Below the pieces are notes generated by a model. It searched no databases. It saw only the letters and a program-made list of their open reading frames with translations, and was not told the origin of the DNA. Below are positions 23,429 to 36,500 of a DNA stretch of 64,000 nucleotides, one piece after another. The position numbers were made by a program, and so were the translations under genes. The first letter of the stretch is position 1. The number at the start of each line of letters is the position of its first letter. This DNA is from Phoronis australis (Eukaryota > Phoronida > Phoronidae), in the NCBI GenBank assembly GCA_002633005.1, contig NMRA01000010.1:861252-925251 (forward strand). Direction: 5' to 3'.

Positions 23429-26400
23429 TCAGGTGCATTCCACGGTATTTGTGCCATGGACTTAAAAATTTCAAATCAGCATTTTAACTTGCATTTTGAT
23501 GTTTACACATAGTTTAATCATTGAATTTTGTTGTCTGCAGGTCCATTTTCTGTTAGTCTTAGAAATTTTGCTTTTATCGGAAGGTTTATCTCTTATTTGT
23601 AAAATTTTGCGTTACAGATGTGACATAACTTTTTTCATAATTTTTTCTACAGACATGAAGAAATAAATGCCAAAATTGTTTTAATATATCATTTGCTACA
23701 CAAGAAGTATACTAACAGTTGAAACTACCTGATTTTTTGATAATTAGTATTTCCAATTAAACTTTCAAATTAGTGAAAGTCACATCTGTAACATTTAAGT
23801 AACAAAAGTTTTGATTTTAGGAAAAAAAGTAAATCAATTTTAACACAATTTAATTTTCTCTTTATTCACCCTAATCAACATAATTTAGCAAAATTTCTCA
23901 AATGTATCTCAATCCAGTTCCAAAAAAATCAAAAAACATTTCAAGTCACATCTGTAACAGTTTGTTACAGATGTGACATGATGTAAGAAATGTGACCATC
24001 TTTTGCAGCCACTAAGTAAAGATTTACTTTTCATGACTCAATTTTTAAAAGGTTTGTATGATTAATTTGAACAAATAACTATGAAGAATTGTTAAAGCCA
24101 CTGTTAATCATCTACTGAGCCAAGTACTCCCCGTTTAGCGATAGTTCACGGCTAACAGTAACGTCGACACACACTGTGGTGAAGAACACATGCACTGAAG
24201 GTCCCCTTCATTCACTATAGCAACCAGCTGAAAAATCCACAAACTCCACCCAAAGCACAAGCTGAAAATCCGCCTACTTCACCGGAGGCATATCCCCCTT
24301 CATCTGAGGGACTGATCAGTGTTTTTTCTGTCAGTGATTTTGTGGTTGTTGAGTTCCGAGGTATTCGTTTCAAGCAAGGTGTTCCATCAAAACTGGTATT
24401 ACGGTGTTAAGCAGATAGACCAGAGTCAAAAACGTACTACCGCACCTTCAAAACAGCTTACCAGCCCGAAAAACACAAACCCCGACCTCTAAAACAGAAA
24501 CCCTGGGGATCAGACAGGACACCCCGGACCGAAACACCACTCCTGTACTTGCTTTCCAACATTGTTTATCGCAAGAAAATAATGCCTTTATTAGCCCTCC
24601 GTGTTCATACGACTTGTATCAATTTCTATTTCACATTTTGATGAAACAATAAATCTTCCTATTTTAAATAGTTGATGTGATATGTTGTTTTAAACAACTT
24701 AGGNACAAACCCCGACCTCTAAAACAGAAACCCTGGGGATCAGACAGGACACCCTGGACCGAAACACCACTCCTGTACTTGCTTTCCAACATTGTTTATC
24801 GCAAGAAAATAGTGCCTTTATTAGCACTCTGTGTTCATACGACTTGTATCAATTTCACATTTTGATGAAATAATAAATCTTCCTATTTTAAATAGTTGAT
24901 GTGATATGTTGTTTTAAACAACTTAGGACTGATCTGTAGCAAAAAAGTGTTCATTCTTAAATCGGGGATGTGTACAGTGTACTAGACAGGGTGCACAATG
25001 AAAAATGGCATGTGCTTGAGTAGTGGATGCCACAATGGTCACAGAATTCTGAGGGATTACCTACCAAAAAAGCATGTGAATGCGTAGAGTTCAGAAATTC
25101 CGATTCCAAATTTAGTGATCATTGAGAAGTTGAAGTAACTCTTCTTGAGGACAAGAACAGAAAAGTTGGTGACCACAAATTGCACGAGTTTTAAGCAAAA
25201 ATTCAACATAACGTAAGTTACGTTTTATTAATGCTAATCTTTAACAAATTCAGAAAACAAATGGAAAGTACTAGAAAATGCTCAGTTTGAGGCTATTGAC
25301 GTTGTCTTAGAAAATTTGAAAAATTGTCAAGATTCCCTATTTGATCACTGGGGTTCGCGTTTTAAAAGCCGGGTTTGTTTTTCGGGCTGGTTAGCTGTTT
25401 TGACTCTGGGATATTTGTTTCACGCTAGGATTCCAATTTCGATGGAACAATTGTGTCCTAGGAGCTCAAACGTTGCATAGACCATGATGGTTGAAAGAGA
25501 TGGTATCAAAGTCACTGTCATGAGAAAAACAGATAGTAACAAGACTGCGTTCAGTTTACCAGCACAAGACGACACCACATGGATTGACGGACCAAATAAT
25601 CAAAAAACTGCCTGTTCTGCATATCGATCATTGCTCAGAATAATTTACAAGGACAAGCAACTGTCGCAGCCTAAACGAACATTTAATCCTAAGATTTTAG
25701 CTCAGTACGTCATGTCAGCATTTCACGTCACTTCGTAATTATACCTGTATGAGTGTTTATGTTGGTCTTAGTTAGTTGTACCTGATTTACTCCTGTTACT
25801 AAACTCAACTTTTTCAAGGTGGTTTAAGGACTTACTTGGTATAGTTTTTGTATTTTTCTCTCAGTGACCACAATTTCATAATGAAGCTAAAAACACAGGT
25901 GCACGCAAACAAGCAAAGTAAATTTTAAGACTCCATCTATCAAAAACACTAAAATAGTTTACCCACAACCCTTACATACACTTAATGGGATTTTATTAGC
26001 TTTTTTTCCTTAAAATTGCATTCTACAACTCTGTATAGTGCAAGTGCCAAATAGTCACATCTGTAACAGTCACATCTGTAACGCACGTGGTTATTTTAAA
26101 TTGCTCATAATTATACAGAGACTTGATTTTAATTCAAAAACCTTTTCTTCATGTTATAGCCAAATAAATAGTTAAATTATCTATAGGGAAACTAGTTCCA
26201 TAATATGAAAGACAGAACAGAGTTTTTAGACAAACCACCATTAGCATATTAACCATGGCATTTTCGGTCACATCTGTAACACTAATTAAAAGTAAATTTT
26301 AGTACACTTATAATGTGCAGAATTTAAAACTTTTGATACCTGAATTGCTTCCATCAAGTGTGTAATGTGTACTTAGAATTTCTTACCACTGTGATGCTTC

Positions 26401-26475
26401 ACTAATTTTATATTGAAATTTAAAGTGTCTGAATGTCACATCTGTAACAAAACCAATACCGTGGAATGCACCTGA
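23429..26475. mobile_element. 3.05-kb DNA-transposon-like element with subterminal repeats
   Basis: A 21-bp terminal inverted repeat beginning TCAGGTGCATTCCACGGTAT sits at 23429 and, inverted, ends at 26475. The 13-mer TCACATCTGTAAC occurs eight times: 23611(-), 23780(+), 23946(+), 23964(-), 26055(+), 26070(+), 26268(+) and 26436(+), that is, only within about 550 bases of each end. Such terminal clustering is typical of transposase-binding subterminal repeats. No transposase is recognisable, so it looks non-autonomous; an 84-codon plus-strand frame at 25484-25738 has no known match. I see no clear target-site duplication. A second, inner inverted repeat (24420-24490 against 25360-25410) suggests nested insertion. 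Confidence 0.75.
24475..24927 (+). repeat. Direct duplication of about 225 bp across an N
   Basis: 24475-24703 and 24705-24927 are the same sequence apart from a 6-base deletion and a few substitutions, with an N at 24704 exactly between them. Probably an unmerged overlap between contigs. Confidence 0.85.
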
Positions 26476-28639
26476 ATAGGCTGTCCACAACTGACCACTT
26501 GGCCTTTATTCAGTTTCAATGGGCTATGGCCAGTTGCTGCCAAGCGTGATTTGAACCAATGAAGACCTGTATTTTTAAACTGGTCGCAGGATTTTCAAAC
26601 AGGAAGCGGGACATTTAAACAGGCCGCGCGTTCAGCCAAACAGGACGCTGCGACACGTTAAAAGTGGTCGTGGAGAACACTGTATGGGAGTATTTGTTCA
26701 AGTNGTGGAATAATTGGGTGAGTAAGACAACAAGCCGGTTTTATGCTTAGGCGGACGACTATAGGGTTTCGGAGTGTACGTGTTACTGATCGGAAATAGC
26801 GGACCCTGATTTAGAGAACCAGGCAACCACCCTCAGTGGCGACCAGTGCCCCAAAAATCTGGGAATGTGGGTAAAAATGTGTGGCTTTGGTCTGTTTGGA
26901 CAACAGTAAACAAACGCCGATTAGCGTCCCAGGTCACGCCGTTTTCGCCCTCGGATCAAGGAAAAAGTGACTCAAAATGACCAGGTTTCACTAAGAAGTC
27001 GACCAGCTGGCGCTAAAACCATAGTTACATTTATATATATATACCAGAGCAGCAGTATTACCTGATTACAAACAACTTAGTTCCACGGTTTTCTGCTTGA
27101 TCACAAGTTTGCATAGGCTGCAGGAACACGAGCTCGAGAGGTCAGCAAACACAAACCCTAGCGAGACGATCTCGCCACCTGGTGACTGACCTAACGATAA
27201 CTTGCTACTCTCGCGACATCTGGCGACGAAAGCTCATTCTTGTCACGGCGTTTGGAACTCTCCATGCATCTACGCCCCGTATTACTGAGGTGCTCAAAAC
27301 GCATTGGATTCTTTCCAATCAGATCGTGATTGTGAATCAGAAAATTGTTAAGTTTTCTTTTCATATGAAAATAAGTGAACACAGGGACTATTCATCAAAG
27401 GAGCAGCAAAAGACCATCGTAAAACTGGTCTAAAATTCATCAGCTATTCCGGGTTGGCCAGTCAAGTGGCGCATTCAAAATGGCAAAGTTGTCTCTTGAG
27501 TTGCGGAGGTCATGGTTCTGCAACTGTTCAGTCAAGATCGAATGAGCATGTTATTTATCGTGGGCCGGTCAGGGCCGGGTGGCAGTATCGGACTCCGTAA
27601 TCAGTACGCGGCTTTGACAGAAACTCAGCTAGTGTTTTACGACCAAAATATTTCGCCCGTATTTAATACCGAGACGCCGTTAGTGTTTTACAATCGTAAT
27701 AGTTACATCCGATGAGTAATTACTTTTGTAGATCACGTGCAATGAAGCTCGTAATTCTACGATTGTGTTTTTCCGTCACTCGTAGTTTTACGCTCTTAAT
27801 TTTAGTCAGTCGTTAGATTTAAGTACCGGTAGCCCATTAGCCATTAAACTAATTAATATGAAGTTGGCATTGTTTTTGGGGTGCAATGGTTTGTTCTTCA
27901 AATGTCTTCAATAAAGAATGATGGTATACCACAAACATTTAGAAAGTCAGCTGCATTAACCCCGTTTTTCGCAATGTCCTACGATCATCTGAACGCAGTG
28001 TTAAAAGTAAAAGAATAAAACGTGGTCTAAATATTGAAAATATATGGTGATTTTCACAAATAAACTAAAATAAAAGCATTATCAGACAACCTGCTAGTTA
28101 TACCCAATGAAACCTTAATATGTAATAAAACGCACTACTTTCAAATGCTTGAGATGGCTAGGGCAGTAAGTAAAAAATCAGTCAGTTTTTGATATTTTTC
28201 AATCTTTTGCACTTTCTATTTTGCACCTGGGATTTTTCCTTTTGAATACTTCATAACATGCAAAACATTCGACCGTAAAATTACGAACGTAAAATTATTA
28301 GCTAAAAATACTAGCGTAAAATTACGAGCGTATAACTCTTTAAGAACTCAAGTAACCTACAGACCAATTTTTCATTGAATATAATGATTACGGTCGTAAA
28401 TCACAATCGAAGACTCGAGCGTAATTACGGGTGACACTTTCAACCGAGCGGTGGGAACGATGGTAACATCTTGTCGTATCCCAAAGCGCTTTGGTTAAAG
28501 ATGCATTCCGCCTTATTTTCCTGGATAGAGCAAACTGAATCGAACTCAGTCATGATTTCTTACCGCCAGTTACCAACAGTAAAGCACAAAAATGGTTCCA
28601 GGTGATCAGTACACCCGGGTCCACCCAAGCCGTGGCCTG
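26476..28639. other. Spacer without recognised gene
   Basis: Holds an N at 26704 and several short open frames without family resemblance. From about 27570 to 28440 it is rich in TTACG/CGTAA words, including CGTAAAATTACG twice near 28280-28325. Confidence 0.5.
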
Positions 28640-29220
28640 CGCTCGTATGGTATATGAAGCGCCAAAGGGCTCTAAACTAGTACCTTTCTGTGCGTCGAAA
28701 TGTGCTAAATCAACGCGTAGATTTGCTTAATCAACGCACTGAATTAGTTCTTAGATAAAACTGTTCTGCCTTTATTCAACGCGCACTTTTGCTTTATCAA
28801 AGCCTAGTTTTACTAAATAAAGGCGCTGAATTAGTGCAATCAAAGACAAGTTTACATTCAGTGCGTAACAGCGCCATCATTCACGTGGTCATTTGATACG
28901 AATATGCAACCTTCTTCAGAAGTTGCCTTGCACCCACTATGTAGAAAGTCTTCCGCTATTTTGAGATTTGAGAGCATGCGCGTGATTGGGCTACATGAAT
29001 GGATTAAATGTACACGTTGAATAAGCAATAGTGTGCGTTTATTAAAACAAATACACGTTGATTAAGCAAAAGTGCGCGTTGAATAAAAGCTGAACGATGA
29101 CCCTTTAGCAACTAATTCAATGCGAGAATTAAACAAAACTACGTGTTGATTAAGCACACTTCAACGCGCATAAAGGCACTTGTTTTAGAACATTTTGGCC
29201 TTCATACTGATACAACGTGT
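28640..29220. mobile_element. Foldback (long inverted repeat) element
   Basis: Left arm from about 28640 (TATATGAAGCGCC then CTAAAC...) is matched in reverse by the right arm ending about 29215 (GGCCTTCATACTG). Both arms carry repeated TTAATCAACGCG/CGCGTTGAATAA words. Arms are about 170 bases and diverged; no coding region lies between. Confidence 0.65.
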
Positions 29221-29754
29221 ACCAGACCACCTGCAGTTATTTTCGATTTGCCAACAATAACTTCGATAGCCAAATGAGTCAACGTTACGTACGTTTATTA
29301 TGTACGCAAATTACGTATCGCTAAGAGCGTAATGTTAATTCTTAACGCCGATACTTGACTTTTACAGCGTAAATTGATTAATTCCAGCGTGAATTAATTA
29401 TCTGCGACTCAAACTAGATTTTCATTGCAAAAATTAATTATTTACGACGTAAAACAAATTTAGGTTACGTATCTAACTTACTCACGTAAATAAGGTAAGT
29501 TAAGATAAGGAAATAATCTAAACAGATACAATTTTACTTCAAAACCGTTTTCTTTTAATGATGTTATCGATTGCAAATAACGGCCCAAGTAAAAGATCAA
29601 TTGAACACTCTCCCGCAACACAAGTCAAACATATTAACAATTTAATAAAATTAACATCCAATTCAATTTAATCTGTTCATTTTGACATTAATTCTATGAA
29701 AATCAAATGCAAAACTCAGTTAAATAATCGCACAGAGTTATTATTGCCTTTTTG
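29221..29754. other. AT-rich spacer with CGTAA words
   Basis: Repeated ACGTAAAT/TTACGT words at 29290-29510 precede the start of segmental unit 2. No gene seen. Confidence 0.5.
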
Positions 29755-30433
29755 TTATGCAATAAACCCAATCTGGTGGAAATAATTACAGGCACACCAC
29801 TTTCTAACAAAGAGCAGTTGGAATCTCCTCATCAATAGGCCAGAATTCCTTTGAGGTTCTAAGAGACCATGCCGGTTAAAGCACCTTGCTTAGCCTAGTC
29901 TTGGTGTAGCAAGGTCTATGAATGCTATTCCCATATCATGTAATTTTGACACAACAAAATGGACTCTATAACCAACAATGAGCCAGTTCAAAGTTGGTAT
30001 TATTACTTGGTGTGCTTGAAGGAGGGGGGACTTATTTTGATAATTTTCCTTTGAGTTGCAAGGTTGTCTGTCAATATTTTCTATACATGCTGCTAAGGAT
30101 GAGGGCAAAAATCATTTTAAAAACGTATTTGCACAATTCTTGGATCTAGTAATCCCACCTTAACACAATCGCAACACCAACACCAACTTTGAGCAACTAA
30201 ATAAAGAAAAAAAGATTTGATGTTAGACTCGTGTTACAGCAGGGTTAAACCTGATGCTGTACTGGTTTAACACGTGGGTTGAGGTTACAACGGTTTAGCA
30301 GCACAGCCTTTTCATCAAGTCACTTCACGTAAGGCGGTAGTGCAACAGAACATGAAAAACATCAGCAATTACCGCCAGCTGGTTGTTGGAAAGGGTCTGG
30401 GCAGGTGGTATCAACGTTCTACAATGTAAAGCG

Positions 30434-30546
30434 CTACTTTTTCACACTTATCGTGTAATACATCAAATCCAAACTTGTTAAGCTCAGCCTCTGTCTCATA
30501 ATTTCATCAGTGTCCTTGTCGACCATATCAATATCACAACCTTGTC
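30434..30546 (-). CDS. TPMT-C terminal exon 7
   Basis: 113 bp with TAG stop. It encodes QGCDIDMVDKDTDEIMRQRL, then SLTSLDLMYYTISVKK. Confidence 0.9.
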
Positions 30547-33500
30547 CTAGAAACAAACGAACCAATATAAATGTAGGAAATAAAAACTGAAATAAAATCA
30601 AGTCACTTTGGTTAGCATGACTGTCAGTGACTTCCACGGAAGCCACAGAAGATGACTGAAAGCACGTTTGGTACTATAACTATGTCATTTCCAACAGAGA
30701 GAACCGCAAAGCATATTATGCCGTTGACTGTGGTCATCTGTTGTGTTCCTATGCGCACACACCCACATACCCAAGTGCGTGCATAGGCAGTCCCACCAGA
30801 AATGCTTTGAATTTGCAAAGGACCAGCTGATGTTCATAAAAACAACGGTGGATTTAAATGGCTTGATATGTTTCGGCGCTTATTAAAACACCATCCTCAA
30901 AAGAAAAAACAATGGCCACCTTGCTAGGTCGAACAACAGGCAATGATACACAGACACAGTCAGTTACAGAGGAGTAACAATAGACTACACTAACAGTGAC
31001 AACCTAAGGACGGTGTTTTAATAAACGCCGAAACATGTCAAGCCGATTTAAATGCATCATAGTTTTTATTAACATATGCTGCTACTTGCTTTTATGGAGA
31101 ACAGGCGATTAGATTTGAAGTATGATATCAAGTGCAACGACCTTTAAATGACACCGTAATTGCAAAAGGCAAGCTTCATATTTCCCGCCATTGATGCTTC
31201 AAAATTCACGGCAGCATAGCGTGATGACTGAAACATTGCGAAGGTTATAAAATGCTTGCCGAATAGACCAACAGCAGTATCATTAGACAGAAAAGGTAAC
31301 CATTTAAAAGGCGAACCTTTTGGTGTCATTTTTAATTAAATTATGATCTTTTGGCTACTTTAATTTTCAAGTTACAAGTTCAACATAAAACTTGAAAAAA
31401 TAAAACAGGAACAACATACCGAATAAAACTTCAAGATCTTTTCTGGTTACATTAAATGGACTTATTACCCTGTCATCGGGGTACTCAAAGGTTTGCACGA
31501 ATATAACGCCATCTGGTGCAACCAGCGATTGGATGAGAGAGACATACCTGCCAATAACAGACAAAAGACACAACTGAAAAACAACTCTAAATCAAAAACC
31601 AATCAATTTGGTTTGACTGTAAACATTCAGTTGAACACCCACTACTTACGGTAAAAACTCTCCAATGTGGGACAGTATCTAAAACTTGGGACATGGAAAT
31701 TCACACAAAATTTAATTTTCTTAATCCTGGAACTTTTTGCCACCTCCAATGATTCTTGTATTTGGGACGGCCATTATTTTCCATTTCAAGAATTTGGGAC
31801 AAGCTCTGACCTTGAGTAAAATAATTAATTTATCACTGTTCCAACTTGGAGAATTTTTATCATATTTTTCAAAATCTTCCCTCAGACTAATACACAAGCA
31901 CATTACCTTCATCACTAAATTGACTTTCAAATAGTAAAGTACACCTTCAAATGCAGAAACCACACACAGTGTAATTTTCGGTGGGGGCCATCATCTTCTG
32001 CCACACATTAAAAATCGTTGTGCAGTTGAAACTGACATGGAGACTCATCAGCCACAGAATCTCATTATACACTACAACAAATTCATTCCCGCCAGTGCCC
32101 CAACGAAGAGCCCAAGATGGACCAGAAAGTTATGCTCTCAAATATACGCAAGCTGCTGACACATACGGTAACAATAATTATTTGAGATTGATTTTTCATA
32201 AGAACCTGTCTCTCCTAGAAGTCTGAGGGCCACATCCCAACTTCATGTACCTAAATGACACTAATGACACACAGAGGGTCACTTGTGGTTTATGGCTGAA
32301 CTATTTTTGCATATAGGGGATGTGCAGTATTGAATGCCAAGGGAGAAAACTCGATTGAGGAATTTTGTGCAAAATTAATTTCGCAGGAAGTCAAAAAATT
32401 TTGATGATTTTTACTTCATAGAAAACTACAGTAAGTATCGAATATGTAAACAACAAATGTCGCAAAATTTTGTCTTGTGAAAATGTCACGGCGGCATCAA
32501 TACATCATTCGGCCAGGGCATACAGCGCCTCTCAAAAGCCCTTTTGTCAGGAAGTTTTTTCAGTAGTGATTTGCAAATTTAAATTACAAGGAAAAAGAGG
32601 AATTTTGCACTTAGATTTATCTAACTTTACATCTTCAACGACTTTGCGACAATCACGTAGCAGGTCAATCACGGGAACTTTTTCATTGTGTATTTTCTCC
32701 TTTCTTAAGTTGCACAGTTAGCTACTCAACTTTTGCATTACCCAAAACACCTTACCCAAAATACCTTACCTAAAATACCTTACCCAAAACACCTTACCTA
32801 AAATACCCACCTGAAACAATACACGAGAGGATGAATTACCTCTCACAGCAAACTACGCAGCCAAGATGATGCCTGAGACGTAAAATAACCACCTGCGTTG
32901 GTGGCATATCCTGACCAACTTGCGCTAACGGTGAGCACCATCAGGTATATAAAGGACCAAGATTCTACAATTAAGTCCAATTATTTCCCCAACATACTTT
33001 TCCCGTTCACTTCTGTTCACAGCCACCAAAGCAGCCCTGTCTATAACCACATCAAAGTGTCCCTCAAGTGAGCTAGAAAACAAAATAGCAAGAAGTTATG
33101 GATTTGTTTGTGATTAAATATTACAGTGGCAGATCTACGATTTCAGTAAGGGGGGGGGTTTAGGATTCGAGAGAATCCGAGGCGCCTAGTGCCGAGGAGA
33201 AGGAAGGTCGCGAGAGGGTTTCTCTCCTCCCGTGTAAGATTTTTTGGGATTTTAGTAGCTAATTTCGTTTTTCTGGCGATTTTTTTTCCAGTTTTTATTT
33301 TTGATCCTGTCCCGAGGGGGGGTTTAAACCCCCTGAACCCCCCCTGTAGATCCGCCTCTGCATAATACGTTCTGTTGAAAACACGGTTCCATTTAAGAAC
33401 ATCATAACAAGCTTTATTGATTGTTTCTCCATCAGGTGGCAGTCTGATCCCCTAAATTGTGATCACATGACAATAATGATATGCATAGTGATCACACACA

Positions 33501-36500
33501 ATGACAGCATGCACCATTTTTCAACTGAGTAAGTACAATACGCGGGGAAAATCCAGTGTCTTGCTGTATATGCCTTGCATAAGAATGTACATTAACCTTC
33601 TCAAAAGAGATCTCTGCAGCATTTCAATGGACAATATTCACACAGTCGCCATTTTAAAAATGAGCCTCTTTTTAGGCTTAAAAACAATATTTAAATAAAG
33701 CATGCGAAAAAATCACACTTTGCACTTTGACTAAGTGTGGAATGCATTGTTTTCAAAACCTAATTAGAGGGTCACTTTTAAAACGGCGACTACGTGAATA
33801 AGGTGTATAGCTGGGGAATTAACAAAATTGAATGTTAATTGGTGTGGTGGTGAAATATCAGAAGCAGTTCATTCTTTAATTTGCCATCTGAACTAAGTCG
33901 CACATAATATCTGCATTTTTGTTCAGTATGAAGTCACTGTAAAATTTTACGACATAAGGTGCTGTCATTGCGTACCATATTTAACAAAAACATGACAGAA
34001 AACAAATTCAGCAATCAGCTATTTGTAAACAGAAATAATACTAAAATGTTTTATCAATTCAGCAATGTCACAAAACAAGTATTGCTTCATAGCTTTTTTG
34101 CAAACAGTGCTCAATACCCTTACCGAGAATTTGCTGCCCAGATAATTCAATTAAATGATATACGAATACTGGTCACACTCGCTCAAAACAGTCTAATGCA
34201 GCTCGGTTGAAATTATGATTTTCACTTACATACCTTGAGAAGTCATAGAAATCCCCACAGTATATCTTAGTCCTTCCATCATCACTCTGAAAGTGGAGAG
34301 TGTATCTCACAAACTTAAAAACTCTAATAAAAGGAACTCACTTCAAGAGGAATGCAGGTCATTTTCAGTTACAAAAAACTTCTGATAAGCATTAGACGAG
34401 ACTTGGTTGAAAGAGTCTAGACTGTGGCAGCATGTAATGTAAACCATCATTCCGGGCTCAGCTATCCAAAACTACACGTGAGTAATAAAATAATTGTCTT
34501 CACAGCCAGTACAATAAACGTTTTATTAATCTGTGTTTAGATACACAGTCCAAAGGGGGAATTTGTATATCAAGAGCATAGTTCACAAAGAACTGCTTTC
34601 ACTGACCTTGGATATCAGTTTTAAAAGGCCTATTGTGTTTGAGTAACACCCATGATTTACAAAATGTCCGCAAAATTCTAAGCCACTATGAGGATCAGAT
34701 ATACTCTTCAACCCAAAATGATGTTCAAGACTTAGTGAACAACAAGAGCGGGGCTGCTCAGTTCCATGAGAAGTAACTCAAGACAAAATTTTGTCTTAAT
34801 CTCCCTCTTCACTATTGTCGTATGTTTTTTAAACTGCATTTGTTATCATAACATTGTTTAGCAATTAGGTTTGCGAATTATTTGACAAGTAATAAGTAAC
34901 TGTGCATACAATGTTAAAGACTTTGTACATGGTTGTTGAAGTGGAAGTAAATCATTTTTCAGAAACAGTTGTGGAGGGTAATATCAAATTTCCGACTTAA
35001 GACCTGAGGCACTTAATAATTAAACAGGTCAAAGTGCCACGTTTCATCAATAGCGTTTTTAAAAGTCGCTCATTTCAAACATGTTTTTGACAAACACAGG
35101 TAAACTAGTTTTACAAACAAAGAAAAGGAATAGTACTGCAACAAATCAATTTACCAAGGCAATAAGGATTGAATAAGACATTTTGATATCATAGCAAACT
35201 AGGTAAATCTTTGCACAATTGGACTGACAATTCTTTACAGACCTTGAATAGTTTTCCACTGTACTGTGTACTCTCATCCACAGTGTAGTCAACACCTTGT
35301 TCACTACAAAACTCTTCAATGGCCTGTTGTACATACTCAACACCTACAACAGTGTGACCCAGGTCAGCCACCCTACAATCAACAGAGGTCAAAGGTCTAA
35401 AATACACAATACTAACCAGGCATTCATACGGTGATTACTTAGGAAACATGAAATCAGTAAGTCATTCTCCCTTCAGTGGAGTTAGCTATAAGTTTTTAAC
35501 ATTTGCTTTGCATGTACTTTTGTGAAGGTCAGTGGCATATATGAAAAGCATGCATATCTAAACCAAACAGTCCCCAAGATATCAATGGACACCAAAAGCT
35601 CATAATCAAAACAATCTTTAATTTCAAAAAATTCTTAACACAGCATATCATTGATGGAGGAGAATGCCTTGCAAATTGTGCAATAGAGTGCATCACGTCT
35701 TTGGAGTAGATACACCCGGACATATATACCTGGTTCAAAAGGTACGCCAGTGTCAATGTTATTCTTTGTATCTGACTTTAAGTTCAGAAATACAATCTGC
35801 CAAATGTACATCATAGATTTATAGATGAAATTCACATCAACACTGATTTTCTTACATTTCACTTGCGCATCATTAGTTGCTATTGTGAGAATTGACCCAT
35901 TTAAAATCCTATGGTGCTGCAAAGCACGTGGACATGTTTTGAATAAAGCAAGATGCATCTAGGAGTTTTTAATCCACGGTTCTAGTCAACTGAGTTTTAT
36001 TCAAAGGTGCAAACACAGCTTGATATACAGGTTTATGGGCCTATATACAAACACATGAGCCAGTTGAAATGCTCATTTACTGTACACGCCTGAAAGAAGT
36101 AAACAGATCAATTTTAAAAAAAAATGTTATATGGCTTTTAAATAAAATTAAAATACTAGTGAATCACCGCTTTAAATCGAGCAGCCATGAAAGACTCACC
36201 ATTTCATATCCACCGACTTGCCACAGAAAGGGAACAGAATCTTAGCTTTGTGATTACCCACCAATTTGTCGAGGTATTTGACGAGCATTCTACAAAAACA
36301 ACCACATACAAATCATGAGTAAAACAAAAATTTAACCTGATGAAACATAATCACGCCAATTCCCAAATTTTGAAAATGCATGCATTAAATTATCAGCGAC
36401 TACGTGTCAGCTTAACTTAGAAATGTATCAAAAGAAAATGGCAATGCCCTAAAGAAAGTCCTCCTTGACAAATTAATATTTATAACTGCCTGCAGCATAA

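Noticed and set aside
25484-25738. 84-codon frame inside the 3-kb transposon-like element
   Set aside because: Too short and without transposase motifs; kept only as a comment on the element.
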